Source: Oscillospiraceae bacterium (GTDB lineage Bacteria > Bacillota > Clostridia > Oscillospirales > Oscillospiraceae). Taken from it: a stretch of 32,280 nucleotides of DNA. Made by a program: the position numbers and the translations under genes. Under the pieces are notes generated by a model. The model was not told the origin of the DNA and ran no database searches. It was given only the letters and a program-made list of their open reading frames with translations. Shown here in pieces: positions 24,146 to 31,655 of the stretch. The number at the start of each line of letters is the position of its first letter. Position 1 is the stretch's first letter. The stretch is from NCBI GenBank assembly GCA_017455685.1, contig JAFSZH010000004.1, positions 1-32,280 on the forward strand. Direction: 5' to 3'.

Positions 24146-25519
24146 ATGAAAAAATTCAACGAATCTGTCTGGCGATTTCTGCTCCCGCTGCTGATCGTGT
24201 TCGTGTGGGTACTGATCTCCTCTCTGACCAGCGGCTGCGGCCGTGCCCCGGAGCCCAAGGCCCCCGAGCCCACCGCCGCCCCGGCGGTGACGGCCACCCC
24301 GGCCCCAACGGCCACGCCGGAGCCCACCCCCGAGCCCACGCCGACTCCGGAGCCGACGCCCGAGCCCACCCCCGAGCCCACGGCCACCCCCGTCCCCGAA
24401 CCGGCGGCGGAGGAGCTGACGGCCCGGCTGGAGCTCCGCGACAACGTGGGCGCGCCCTTCGACCTCCTTTTTGACGGTCAGCGGGACGCCAGCATCACCT
24501 ATAACGAGTACACCACCCTCCGGGTCTCCTGCCCGGAGCCCATGGCGGGGCTGTATTTCTGCTGGTACCGGGTCCCGGCGGCCTACACCCTCGCCACGGA
24601 AGCCGGCAGCGTCACCTCCGGGGAAAACGAGTTCCTCTACGACTACGTGGAGCTGCCAGAACCCGCTGGCCAGGTGGAGATCACCTTCGCGGGCAGGGCT
24701 CCGCTGTGCGAGCTGCGGGCCTTCGGCCCCGGGGCTCTGCCGGAGGACGTGCAGCGATGGGAGCCTCCCTGCGAAAAGGCGGACGTGCTGGTGTTCCCCA
24801 CCCACGCGGACGACGACATCATCTTCTTCGGCGCGGCCATGGCCGACTGCATCGCCCGGGGCCTGGACGTGCAGGTGTGCTACATGGTGCAGCACAACGA
24901 CGAATGGTACGACTGGGTCAACCGGCCTCAGGAGCTGCTGGACGCGCTGTGGGCCCTGGGCATCCGGCACTACCCGGTGATCGGGCCCTTTGGGGATTAC
25001 TACGTGCTGGATCTGTGGAGCGCAAAGCAGAAATTCAGCGAGTCGGCGGTGATCGAGTACGACGTGACCCAGATCCGCCGCTTCCAGCCGCTGGTGATCC
25101 TGGGCCATGACCGGGAGGGCGAGTACGGCCACGGCGCCCATCAGCTCTGCGCTCTGGCACTGGAGCAGGCGGTGCCCCTGGCGGCCAGTGAGAACGCCTT
25201 TCCCGAGTCCCTGGCGCGCTGGGGCGTCTGGGACACCCCCAAGCTGTATCTCCACTTCGCACCGGAGAACCCCATTTTCCTGAACGTGGAGACCCCGCTG
25301 GACTATTACGGCGGCCGCTCCGCTTTCCGGGTGGCCCAGGACGCCATGCTCTTTCACCTGAGCCAGCTCCAGTACGCCCACCGGCCCACCACCGACACGG
25401 ACAACGAGGACTTCGCCCGCTACGACTGCCGCCGCTTTGGGCTGGTGCGCACTCTGGTGGGACTGGATACCGGCAACGACATCATGGAGAACGTTCCCCC
25501 TCGGGAAGAGGCGGGCTGA
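24146..25519 (+). CDS. Extracytoplasmic PIG-L/LmbE-family deacetylase lipoprotein
   Basis: The protein has 457 residues with an N-terminal hydrophobic signal ending in LTSGC (Cys31, lipobox-like). A long TPEP-type stalk spans about 40-88. A beta-rich segment of about 100 residues precedes the PIG-L catalytic domain, which begins near residue 213. The zinc motif is FPTHADDDIIFFG (His220, Asp222, Asp223), a variant of the usual HPDDE. The second metal motif is LGHDREGEYGHGAHQ (His320, His329, His332). Family members remove acetyl groups from N-acetylglucosamine-type substrates using zinc, and an outside location suggests action on a cell-wall or environmental glycan. GGGAGA lies 5 nt from the ATG. 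plsY follows 51 bp downstream on the same strand. Motifs are clear; the substrate is unknown. Confidence 0.88.
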   Translation: MKKFNESVWRFLLPLLIVFVWVLISSLTSGCGRAPEPKAPEPTAAPAVTATPAPTATPEPTPEPTPTPEPTPEPTPEPTATPVPEPAAEELTARLELRDNVGAPFDLLFDGQRDASITYNEYTTLRVSCPEPMAGLYFCWYRVPAAYTLATEAGSVTSGENEFLYDYVELPEPAGQVEITFAGRAPLCELRAFGPGALPEDVQRWEPPCEKADVLVFPTHADDDIIFFGAAMADCIARGLDVQVCYMVQHNDEWYDWVNRPQELLDALWALGIRHYPVIGPFGDYYVLDLWSAKQKFSESAVIEYDVTQIRRFQPLVILGHDREGEYGHGAHQLCALALEQAVPLAASENAFPESLARWGVWDTPKLYLHFAPENPIFLNVETPLDYYGGRSAFRVAQDAMLFHLSQLQYAHRPTTDTDNEDFARYDCRRFGLVRTLVGLDTGNDIMENVPPREEAG

Positions 25520-25570
25520 CGGTTCTCCGTCCGATCTGCAGCGAGCGCTGAAGCGCGAAAGGGTATTTTT

Positions 25571-26191
25571 ATGAGAGCTGTACTTCCTTATCTGTGTGCG
25601 GTCCTGCTGGGCTACCTGCTGGGCTGCTCCAACATGGCCCTGTATCTGGGCAAACTCCGGAAGGTGGATTTCCGCTCCGGCGGCTCGGGCAACCTGGGGG
25701 CGTCCAACGCCATGGTCCTCATGGGCTGGGGCGCCGGGGTGCTGGTGGCGGTCCACGACGTGGGCAAGAGCGTGCTGGCGGTGTATCTGGTCTGGCGGCT
25801 GTTCCCCGGCGTGCCTTACGTCCGCGTCCTGGCGGGAGCAGCTGCCGTGGTGGGCCACGTTTACCCGTTCTATCTGAAATTCAAGGGCGGCAAGGGCTTC
25901 GCTGCCTACTACGGCATGGTCCTGGCGCTGAACTGGAAATACGCCCTGGGCCTGGCGATCGCGGTGCTGATCCTGACGCTGGTGACGGATTTTATCGTCA
26001 TCGGCACCATGACCACGGTGGCGTCCTTCCCCCTCTTCGCCTGGTACACCCGGGGGTGGATCGTGCTGCTGATCGTGCTGACGGCCTCCGCCGTGGTGAT
26101 CTGGAAGCACCGGGAGAATTTCGACCGGCTCCGGAACGGCACGGAGGTAGGCCTGCGCAGGGCCAACAAAGGCGAGCTGCGGGTCAAATAG
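25571..26191 (+). CDS. plsY: Acyl-phosphate:glycerol-3-phosphate acyltransferase
   Basis: PlsY transfers an acyl chain from acyl-phosphate to glycerol-3-phosphate, the first step of phospholipid synthesis in most Gram-positive bacteria, at the cytoplasmic membrane. The 206 residues have several transmembrane segments. The three conserved loops are present: FRSGGSGNLGASN (motif 1), GHVYPFYLKFKGGKGFA (motif 2) and KHRENFDRLRNGTE (motif 3). In the DVGKS stretch the usual DxxKG has Ser at the last place. Length is normal for the family. AAAGGG lies 7 nt upstream of the ATG. It may share a transcript with the PIG-L gene. It ends in a shared terminator before a convergent gene. Confidence 0.94.
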   Translation: MRAVLPYLCAVLLGYLLGCSNMALYLGKLRKVDFRSGGSGNLGASNAMVLMGWGAGVLVAVHDVGKSVLAVYLVWRLFPGVPYVRVLAGAAAVVGHVYPFYLKFKGGKGFAAYYGMVLALNWKYALGLAIAVLILTLVTDFIVIGTMTTVASFPLFAWYTRGWIVLLIVLTASAVVIWKHRENFDRLRNGTEVGLRRANKGELRVK

Positions 26192-26204
26192 AACCGCAAA
26201 ACAA

Positions 26205-26242
26205 AGCTGCGGCACGGAGAGCATCCGTGCCGCAGCTCTTTT
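26205..26242. terminator. Bidirectional terminator between plsY and the nucleotidyltransferase gene
   Basis: AGCTGCGGCACGGA (26205-26218) pairs perfectly with TCCGTGCCGCAGCT (26224-26237), with loop GAGCA and then CTTTTA. The reverse reading has TTTGTTTTG after the stem. The genes on each side converge. Confidence 0.85.
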
Positions 26243-26251
26243 ATACGGTTT

Positions 26252-27154
26252 TCAGAACAGCACCCGGGGGTACTTGCCCTCGTCGGTGAGCTGGCGGAGC
26301 ATGGCCGCCGTGGTGGCCCGGTCCTCCTTGTAGGTCATTCCGAACCACACCTCATCGGTGGTACGGGCTTCCACCCGCAGAAGGCCGGCGTTGATCATGT
26401 CCCCCACCATGGTGGGCAGCAGGCACTCGCTTTTCAGCTCCCCGCCGTCCGGGCCCCGGAGGAAAGCGTCAAAATACTTTGCCATCTCCTCCAGCGCCCA
26501 GGGCGTGAAGCCCCAGAAGTTCATGGACACGGCGGACTCGCCGGACAGCGGCGTGCCCTCCTCGGAGGTATAGAAGGAGCGGATGGAGCCGTCGGCAGCC
26601 TTGCCGATCTTGAAGGTCTCCTCCACGGCGGTCATCTGCCCGTCTTCTAGGGAGCATACGCCCCGGGTCACGGTGCCGAAGTCGCTGACGGTGTTCTTCA
26701 GCTTGTAGGCCACCATGCAGGCCTTGCCCTCCTCGGGCAGCTTCTCCAGCGCGTCGTACATCAGCTCGTAGGCGCCGGGGCCGTAGTAGTCGTCGGCGTT
26801 GACCACGGCAAAGCGCTCATGGATCTTGTCTCTTGCGCTGAGCACCGCGGGCACGGTGCCGTAGGGCTTGGAGCGCCCCTCGGGGACGGTATACCAGCCG
26901 GGGAGGGAGTCGTAGCTCTGGAACGCGTACGCCACGTCCACCTCTTTTTCCAGCCGGCTGCCGCAGACCTCCCGGAAATCGGAGAGCATATCCGGGGGAA
27001 GAATGATAACGAACCGGTCAAAGCCCGCCTTCCGGGCGTCGTAGATGGTGTACTCCATCAGGATCTCTTCCGCGGGGCCAACCTTTTCGATCTGCTTGGC
27101 GCCGCCGTAGCGGGAGGCCAGTCCCGCCGCCATGATCACCAGTGTCGCTGCCAT
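26252..27154 (-). CDS. Sugar-phosphate nucleotidyltransferase family protein
   Basis: The protein has 300 residues of the NTP_transferase (Rossmann-like) fold. The nucleotide-binding N-terminus is VIMAAGLASRYGGAKQIEKV, with the GxxSRxG..KQ pattern. VVNADDYYG provides the metal-binding Asp pair, and PYGTVPAVLSARD fits the region that contacts the base. These enzymes join a sugar-1-phosphate to a nucleoside triphosphate to give an NDP-sugar. The divergent C-terminal half does not let me name the sugar or nucleotide, and it lacks a beta-helix like GlgC. GAAAGGA lies about 7 nt upstream of the ATG. It starts 21 bp after the greA stop and is likely on the same transcript. A choline- or sugar-phosphate cytidylyltransferase is an alternative reading. 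Confidence 0.85.
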   Translation of the reverse strand: MAATLVIMAAGLASRYGGAKQIEKVGPAEEILMEYTIYDARKAGFDRFVIILPPDMLSDFREVCGSRLEKEVDVAYAFQSYDSLPGWYTVPEGRSKPYGTVPAVLSARDKIHERFAVVNADDYYGPGAYELMYDALEKLPEEGKACMVAYKLKNTVSDFGTVTRGVCSLEDGQMTAVEETFKIGKAADGSIRSFYTSEEGTPLSGESAVSMNFWGFTPWALEEMAKYFDAFLRGPDGGELKSECLLPTMVGDMINAGLLRVEARTTDEVWFGMTYKEDRATTAAMLRQLTDEGKYPRVLF

Positions 27155-27174
27155 AATCTGTTCCTTTCTGTTGT

Positions 27175-27678
27175 TTAGTAAGCGCTTATTTCCAGACTTT
27201 CGTCGTCTGTTCCCTTTTCGATGGACCGGATCACCGCCCAGTAGCCGTACTCATTGCTGACCTGGACGTAGACCCGTTCCCCCACCTTGTGGCCCAGCAC
27301 CGCCTGGCCCAGGGGGGATTCCTTGCTGATCAGGCCCTCCAGGGCGTTCTGCCGGAGTGTGGTGACGAAGCGGACCGTGATCTCCTCCTCGTCGTCCTCC
27401 AGAAACAGCCCTACCGTGTCGAACAGTCCGGCCACGTCCCCGGCGGAATCGGCGTCGATGACCACCGCAGAGGCGAGCATCTGCTTGAGATAGCGGATGC
27501 GGCTCATGTTTTTGCGCTGCTCGGCCTTGGCGGCCTTGTACTCGAAGTTTTCGCTGAGATCGCCGAAGCTCCGGGCGGTCTTCACTTCCTCCAGGATCTG
27601 GGGCATCAGTTCTTTTTCCCGGTATTCCAGTTCCCGGCGCAGCTTGTCCATATCCACCCGGGTCAGTTCATCGTGCAT
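27175..27678 (-). CDS. greA: Transcription elongation factor GreA family
   Basis: GreA-type factors enter the RNA polymerase secondary channel and trigger cleavage of backtracked RNA. The 167 residues have the N-terminal coiled coil (LTRVDMDKLRRELEYREKEL) with the tip motif ARSFGDLSENFEYKAAKAEQ, containing the conserved DLSEN acidic tip. The C-terminal FKBP-like domain has SPLGQAVLGHKVGERV. The central part is somewhat divergent from housekeeping GreA, so it could be a second, specialised Gre-family member. The ATG has GGAG at an unusually long 13-nt spacing, but family alignment begins at residue 5, so an internal start is unlikely. It is followed by the nucleotidyltransferase gene and preceded by the promoter at 27723-27750. 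Confidence 0.9.
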   Translation of the reverse strand: MHDELTRVDMDKLRRELEYREKELMPQILEEVKTARSFGDLSENFEYKAAKAEQRKNMSRIRYLKQMLASAVVIDADSAGDVAGLFDTVGLFLEDDEEEITVRFVTTLRQNALEGLISKESPLGQAVLGHKVGERVYVQVSNEYGYWAVIRSIEKGTDDESLEISAY

Positions 27679-27722
27679 GAGGGATGCGTCGCTCCTTTTT
27701 CCGTCAAGAGGTCAGTGGGGAT

Positions 27723-27750
27723 ATCATATCACATTCGGCGGGGAAATCAA
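27723..27750 (-). promoter_or_regulatory. Probable promoter for greA and the nucleotidyltransferase gene
   Basis: On the minus strand, TTGATT (27750-27745) and TATGAT (27728-27723) have a 16-bp spacer. The -35 overlaps the stop of the upstream CYTH gene, giving a leader of about 40 nt. Confidence 0.5.
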
Positions 27751-28265
27751 GCCTCATCCTCCGGCGGGATATGCAGCGCCAGAGAGCTGTTGGTGTAGTT
27801 GTCGTTCTCGGTCACTTCCCGGAGCACTTCGATCCAGTCGGGGAGCAGCAGCTCCTCGTTTTCCTCCTGCAGCTCCGCCTCGCAGAAGGCCTGGTGTTCC
27901 CAGAAGGGGAAAACGTCGATCTCCAGGGTGTGCCCGGCGTAGGGCACGAACCAGCGGGTCTTCTGGATGGGCCGCCTGTGGGAGTCCTGCTCCCGGAGAT
28001 ATGCCGCGAACTGGTCGGAGGTGATGACCTGCTCCCGCTCGATCCGGGAACGGCCGGAGATCCGCTCCTTTTCCGTGTAGGTCCAGACCGGCCCATCCTC
28101 CCAGTCGCAGAGCCGGATGCGGCGGCTGCTCATCTCCGGACCGGAGAGCAGATAGATCTGTGTGATGTCGACGTGACGGTCGCTGTGCTGCTTCAGCACC
28201 TCTTCCGCCGGCTTCCGGATCAGAAATTTCCGTTCGATCTCCAGCGGTCCTTTCTTTTCTGCCAT
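27747..28265 (-). CDS. CYTH-domain protein (triphosphate tunnel fold)
   Basis: The protein has 172 residues, all one CYTH domain. It starts with LEIERKFLI, which contains the ExExK signature that binds metal and triphosphate. Further conserved basic and acidic residues lie on alternating strands (SSRRIRLCDW, WTYTEKERISGRSRIEREQV, HTLEIDVFPFWEH and AELQEENEEL). Family members act on triphosphates such as inorganic triphosphate, thiamine triphosphate or as adenylate cyclase; the reaction here is not predictable. The ATG at 28265 has AAAGGA 8 nt upstream. A longer open frame upstream overlaps the SLH gene and is a shadow. It is an isolated gene between two minus-strand units; greA follows but has its own likely promoter. 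Confidence 0.9.
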   Translation of the reverse strand: MAEKKGPLEIERKFLIRKPAEEVLKQHSDRHVDITQIYLLSGPEMSSRRIRLCDWEDGPVWTYTEKERISGRSRIEREQVITSDQFAAYLREQDSHRRPIQKTRWFVPYAGHTLEIDVFPFWEHQAFCEAELQEENEELLLPDWIEVLREVTENDNYTNSSLALHIPPEDEA

Positions 28266-28301
28266 GGGTATCATCCTTTCCGCAGTGTTATAATAAATGC
28301 A

Positions 28302-28338
28302 GAGCCTGCACTTATCATAAGCGCAGGCTCCGTTTTTT
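28302..28338 (-). terminator. Hairpin downstream of the SLH-protein gene
   Basis: GAGCCTGCACTTA pairs with TAAGCGCAGGCTC around a short loop, with one A-C mismatch in 13 positions. It lies 22 bp beyond the stop of the minus-strand SLH gene. The best T-run (T7) faces the plus strand; on the minus strand the hairpin is followed by TGCATTTATTATAA, so termination there may be partial. Confidence 0.55.
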
Positions 28339-28351
28339 TCAAGTCGGTGTT

Positions 28352-30199
28352 TTACAGCATCTGCTGCAGGGTCCGGATCATCACGATGGCGTCGCCGCAC
28401 AGGAGGGAATCGTGGGGCGCCAGCCGTCCGTCCGCCAGCGGGTGGAGAAGGTCGCGGTCCAGGGCCCAGGCTACGGCGTTCCGGGCGGAGGGCATCACGC
28501 TCTCTTCGTCCGGCGCCTCTGCCAGCTTTGCGCCGTCCGAGCCCAGGGCAACGCCCCGCAGGGCGGCGTACCGGCTCATGATCACCGCGCCCTGTTCCCG
28601 GGTGACGATGTAATCCGGGTGGAAGGTGCCGTCGCTGTAGCCCTCGATCACGTTGGTCCGCACCGCCCAGGAGATGGCCCGGGCCGCCGTGGGATCGGCG
28701 GGCAGATCCAGGAAGAGCCGGGCGGTGTCGCCGCTGGGCTGGCCGCTGAGGATCCACAGGGTCATGGCCAGGGTCCCCCGGGTCAGGGGAGCGCCGTCCG
28801 GGGCGTTGAACAGCTGCGAGAGCGTGGCGGTGGGTGTGGTGAGGGGAGGCACCGGCGTGCTTGTCACGAAAGGTGTGGCCGCCGGCGTCTGGACCGCGGG
28901 GGCGGGGGTGGCCGTGGGGGCCTGGGCGGCAGCGGCAGGGGCCGCCGTGGGCTCCGGCGCCGCCGGGAGCTCGGCGGAGACGGTCTCCACGTTGGCGTAA
29001 AAGACCGCCGCCTTCAGCGAGGACTCGCTGCCCACCAGATTCACCGGGGCAAGAGTGCAGATGCCCTGACCTTCGGTGGAGGGGGTATAAGTGAATTCCA
29101 CGACGTGGGGGTTGTATTTATCGCTGGTGAAATACTTGTTGCTGCCGTACCAGACAAAGTCCTCCACGGCATAACTGCCGCCGGTGACCTGGGAGCGGAC
29201 GGTGAAGCCCGCATCGTTCCGGCCGACGCCGGGAGCCAGCGTCAGCGCCTCATCGTACACGACGCGGAAGCGGTAGCTGATGTCCTCCCGCAGAGGATCC
29301 CCGTCGGGGATCCGGCGCATGGTGCCCAGCTCATAGCATTCCCGGGAGAAGACCAGCGGCCCGGTCTGGAAGGTGGTGTCGCCCTGGACGTAATCGCTGA
29401 GCGCCACCAGGCTGGAGGAACGGCCGCCCTCCGTCCGGAGCTTGGACATGTCCCGGGTCAGGCCGAACACGTTGGCCGTGCCCTGGCCCGCCACCAGCGT
29501 ACCGCCGTCCAGATGGACCACGCCGCCGCCGTCCTCGGCGTCGGACAGGCTCGTCCAGCCGGTGATGTTCTCCGTGCCGCCGGAGGCCTTGGCCTGGGCC
29601 ATCACCAGTCCGGTGCCGCCCAGCTGTGTGGCGCTGCGGCCGTTATAGCTGACTTTGTAATAAGGGCTGTCGTCCTTGACGGCGTACCAGCGTCCGCCGT
29701 CCTGCCAGACGTAGTGGAGCACGGGCGACACGCCGCTGGCCGCGTTGGTGTAGCCCGCGAGATAGACGCGGATGGCGGTAGTTTTCCCCAGAGGAAGGGC
29801 CAGCGCGGACCCGTGATAGGGGGCGATCTCCACCTCGTAAGTGCCCAGCAGCCCGCCGTCAGTATAGGACTCTGCGCCCATTTTGTCGGTGATGTCCTTG
29901 CCGTAATAGTGGGCGTTGAGCCCCTGACCGGTATAGTTCAGGCCCACGGTGTAGCCGAACAGCTCTGCCAGACGCTTGGCGCCGTTGGATATGCCGTAGG
30001 CGTCGGTGGCCATGGCGTCGGCGCCGAAGGAGCTCTTATTCATGGTATAGAGCCGCAGAACGTCACGGAAAGTCAGCTTCTCCACGATAAAGCCGCTGCC
30101 GTTCAGCGCGCCGGCGGGCACGGCCGCCAGAGCGGCCAGCAGCACCAGCACGATCAACAGCGACGCGATTCTCTTCAGAAAGCCGAAACGCCGTTTCAT
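28352..30199 (-). CDS. Secreted S-layer-homology (SLH) domain protein
   Basis: The protein has 615 residues. A signal peptide (KRIASLLIVLVLLAALAAVPAGALN) leads to a roughly 370-residue region of unknown fold, rich in Gly, Ser and Thr with beta-like strands. An Ala/Pro/Thr linker (about 410-455) and C-terminal SLH repeats follow. The SLH parts are LTRGTLAMTLWILSGQ followed by FLDLPAD, AISWAVRTNVIEGYSDGTFH with ITRE-like VTREQGAVIMSRYA, and a last degenerate copy with AVAWALDRDLLHP. SLH domains bind pyruvylated or other secondary cell-wall polymers, so the protein should be held on the surface. The ATG at 30199 has no good Shine-Dalgarno; a GTG two codons earlier is possible and an in-frame stop lies just upstream of both. 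The N-terminal domain is not recognised. Confidence 0.88.
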   Translation of the reverse strand: MKRRFGFLKRIASLLIVLVLLAALAAVPAGALNGSGFIVEKLTFRDVLRLYTMNKSSFGADAMATDAYGISNGAKRLAELFGYTVGLNYTGQGLNAHYYGKDITDKMGAESYTDGGLLGTYEVEIAPYHGSALALPLGKTTAIRVYLAGYTNAASGVSPVLHYVWQDGGRWYAVKDDSPYYKVSYNGRSATQLGGTGLVMAQAKASGGTENITGWTSLSDAEDGGGVVHLDGGTLVAGQGTANVFGLTRDMSKLRTEGGRSSSLVALSDYVQGDTTFQTGPLVFSRECYELGTMRRIPDGDPLREDISYRFRVVYDEALTLAPGVGRNDAGFTVRSQVTGGSYAVEDFVWYGSNKYFTSDKYNPHVVEFTYTPSTEGQGICTLAPVNLVGSESSLKAAVFYANVETVSAELPAAPEPTAAPAAAAQAPTATPAPAVQTPAATPFVTSTPVPPLTTPTATLSQLFNAPDGAPLTRGTLAMTLWILSGQPSGDTARLFLDLPADPTAARAISWAVRTNVIEGYSDGTFHPDYIVTREQGAVIMSRYAALRGVALGSDGAKLAEAPDEESVMPSARNAVAWALDRDLLHPLADGRLAPHDSLLCGDAIVMIRTLQQML

Positions 30200-30420
30200 T
30201 TTCACCGATCACCACGATTCTCTCATCATTAGGGTAACATAAATGACTGTATTATGTTTACAATAACACAGCCTCAAATTAACATAATACGGGAACAAAA
30301 TCGTTAAAAATCGGCAACATTTTCTGTTAATTTTTGAAACTATTTAGAAAAAACGCAGGAAAATGGGAAAAAATTGCCCATTGGATTCAATCAGATCGGA
30401 CCGCAATATGGTTGCAATAA
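30200..30420 (-). promoter_or_regulatory. AT-rich upstream region of the SLH gene with inverted repeat
   Basis: This stretch is much more AT-rich than its surroundings and contains no gene. GTATTATGTT (30249-30258) and AACATAATAC (30281-30290) are perfect inverted 10-mers 22 bp apart, with a further AACATAA near 30236. The arms resemble -10 elements (CATAAT), so the promoter may lie here, possibly under control of a dimeric regulator. No single -35/-10 pair is convincing. Confidence 0.45.
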
Positions 30421-30466
30421 TAAAAACCGGGGAAGCGCTTATGTCAACGAAGCGCTTCCCCGGTTT
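30417..30466 (-). terminator. Terminator of trxB
   Basis: A perfect 17-bp stem (AAACCGGGGAAGCGCTT, 30424-30440, with 30450-30466) and a 9-nt loop is followed on the minus strand by TTTTTATTATT. It begins 26 bp after the trxB stop. Confidence 0.92.
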
Positions 30467-30491
30467 CGGGATGGTATCCGATTTTGAAGAA

Positions 30492-31412
30492 TCAGTCCAG
30501 CGTGTCCAGATAATCGCAGGCGGCCAGGGCGGCGGCGGCGCCGTCGGCCACGGCGGTGGTGAGCTGCCGGACGGTTTTTTTCCGGCAGTCCCCGGCGGCA
30601 AAGATACCGGGGATCGCCGCGGCGCAGCCCTCATCCAGATCGGCGTAGCCCGCCGGGGTCAGGGGCAGCACGTTTTCAAAGCAGCCCAGCTCCGGCTTCA
30701 GGCCGATGGACACGAACAGCACGTCCGTTTCCAGCTCCCGGGTCCGGCCCGTTTCCGTGTCCCGGAGCCGGAGAGCGGCCAGAGAGCCGTCCTTTTCGAT
30801 CAGTCCGTCGATCACCGCCGGGGCGATCACGGTCACGTTTTTCCGGGAAAACAGCCGCTGCTGCTTGATGGCGTCCCCCCGGAAGGCGGCGCGCCGGTGG
30901 ATCACGTACACCTTTTCACAGATATCGGACAGCAGCAGCGCCTCCTGCAGGGCGCTGTCCCCGCCGCCCACCACCGCGGCGGTGCGCCCGGCGTAAAAGC
31001 CGCCGTCGCACACCGCGCAGTAGGAAACGCCGCTGCCCAGCAGGGTGTCCTCCCCGGGCAGACCCAGCCGCCGGTGGGCGGCCCCCGCCGCCAGGATCAC
31101 GGCCCGGCCCTGGAAAACGTCCCCCTCCTCGGTGGCCACCTGCCAGCAGCCGTTTTCCTGCCGGACGGAGCAGACGGTGCCGATGTCGGTGTCCGTATCC
31201 AGCACCATCACCTGGGTGAGCATGTTCTCCGCCAGCTCCGCCCCGGACACGGGGCCCACGCCGGGGTAGTTCTCCACCCGGGGCGCGTAGGCGATCTGGC
31301 CGCCGAAGCCCTCTTTTTCCAGCAGCAGCACGTTCCGGCCGTTCCGCCGGGCGTAAATGGCGGCGGTGAGGCCCGCGGGCCCGCCGCCCACGATGATGAT
31401 ATCGTACAGCAT
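30492..31412 (-). CDS. trxB: Thioredoxin reductase (NADPH-dependent flavoprotein)
   Basis: TrxB reduces thioredoxin- or glutaredoxin-like proteins with NADPH through FAD and a redox-active disulfide. The 306 residues include the FAD site IIIVGGGPAGLTAAIYARR, the redox pair Cys132/Cys135 in YCAVCDGGFY, the NADPH site VVGGGDSALQEALLL and the C-terminal FAD motif IFAAGDCR. Length is normal. The start at 31412 has GAGGAG 7 nt upstream; the frame is open for nine more codons without a better site. It lies downstream of the nrdD-glutaredoxin fusion gene on the same strand, separated by a hairpin-rich 240-bp gap. This suggests that it supplies electrons to the fused redoxin, though general thioredoxin reduction is also expected. 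Confidence 0.95.
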   Translation of the reverse strand: MLYDIIIVGGGPAGLTAAIYARRNGRNVLLLEKEGFGGQIAYAPRVENYPGVGPVSGAELAENMLTQVMVLDTDTDIGTVCSVRQENGCWQVATEEGDVFQGRAVILAAGAAHRRLGLPGEDTLLGSGVSYCAVCDGGFYAGRTAAVVGGGDSALQEALLLSDICEKVYVIHRRAAFRGDAIKQQRLFSRKNVTVIAPAVIDGLIEKDGSLAALRLRDTETGRTRELETDVLFVSIGLKPELGCFENVLPLTPAGYADLDEGCAAAIPGIFAAGDCRKKTVRQLTTAVADGAAAALAACDYLDTLD

Positions 31413-31440
31413 AATCGTTCTCCTCTTCTTCCGGCACATC

Positions 31441-31655
31441 CGGGGTCAGGGAACGCCGGGATTTCTCCCGGCGTCCGATGAATAGTTACAGCCTCGCAGA
31501 GTTCGCCGTTGCAACGGCGAAGAAATTGGGATCATTTTCGCCGGCGGCGTGTACGTCGGTGAAAATACTTCTCGGCCCGCCAGTGTGCGAAGTGCATGCA
31601 GCGGGCCGAAGCCCCTTCAAATGAGAGCCCAGCGAAGCGGGTCTCATTTGAGGTT
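31441..31655 (-). repeat. Run of hairpins between nrdD and trxB, possible intergenic repeat element
   Basis: Four or more inverted repeats follow one another. CAAATGAGA/TCTCATTTG closes a stem near 31618-31651. TCGGCCCGC/GCGGGCCGA lies near 31573-31610. ATTTTCGCCG/CGGTGAAAAT (one wobble) lies near 31534-31566. A perfect 20-bp palindrome (TTCGCCGTTG and its complement) occupies 31502-31521. CGCCGGGA/TCCCGGCG lies near 31455-31478. The first on the minus strand may be the nrdD terminator. The rest exceed what a terminator needs, so a mobile intergenic repeat or structured RNA is possible. Confidence 0.55.

Noticed and set aside
28302-28338. Hairpin plus T7 read as a plus-strand terminator
   Set aside because: No plus-strand gene lies upstream; it more probably serves the minus-strand SLH gene.
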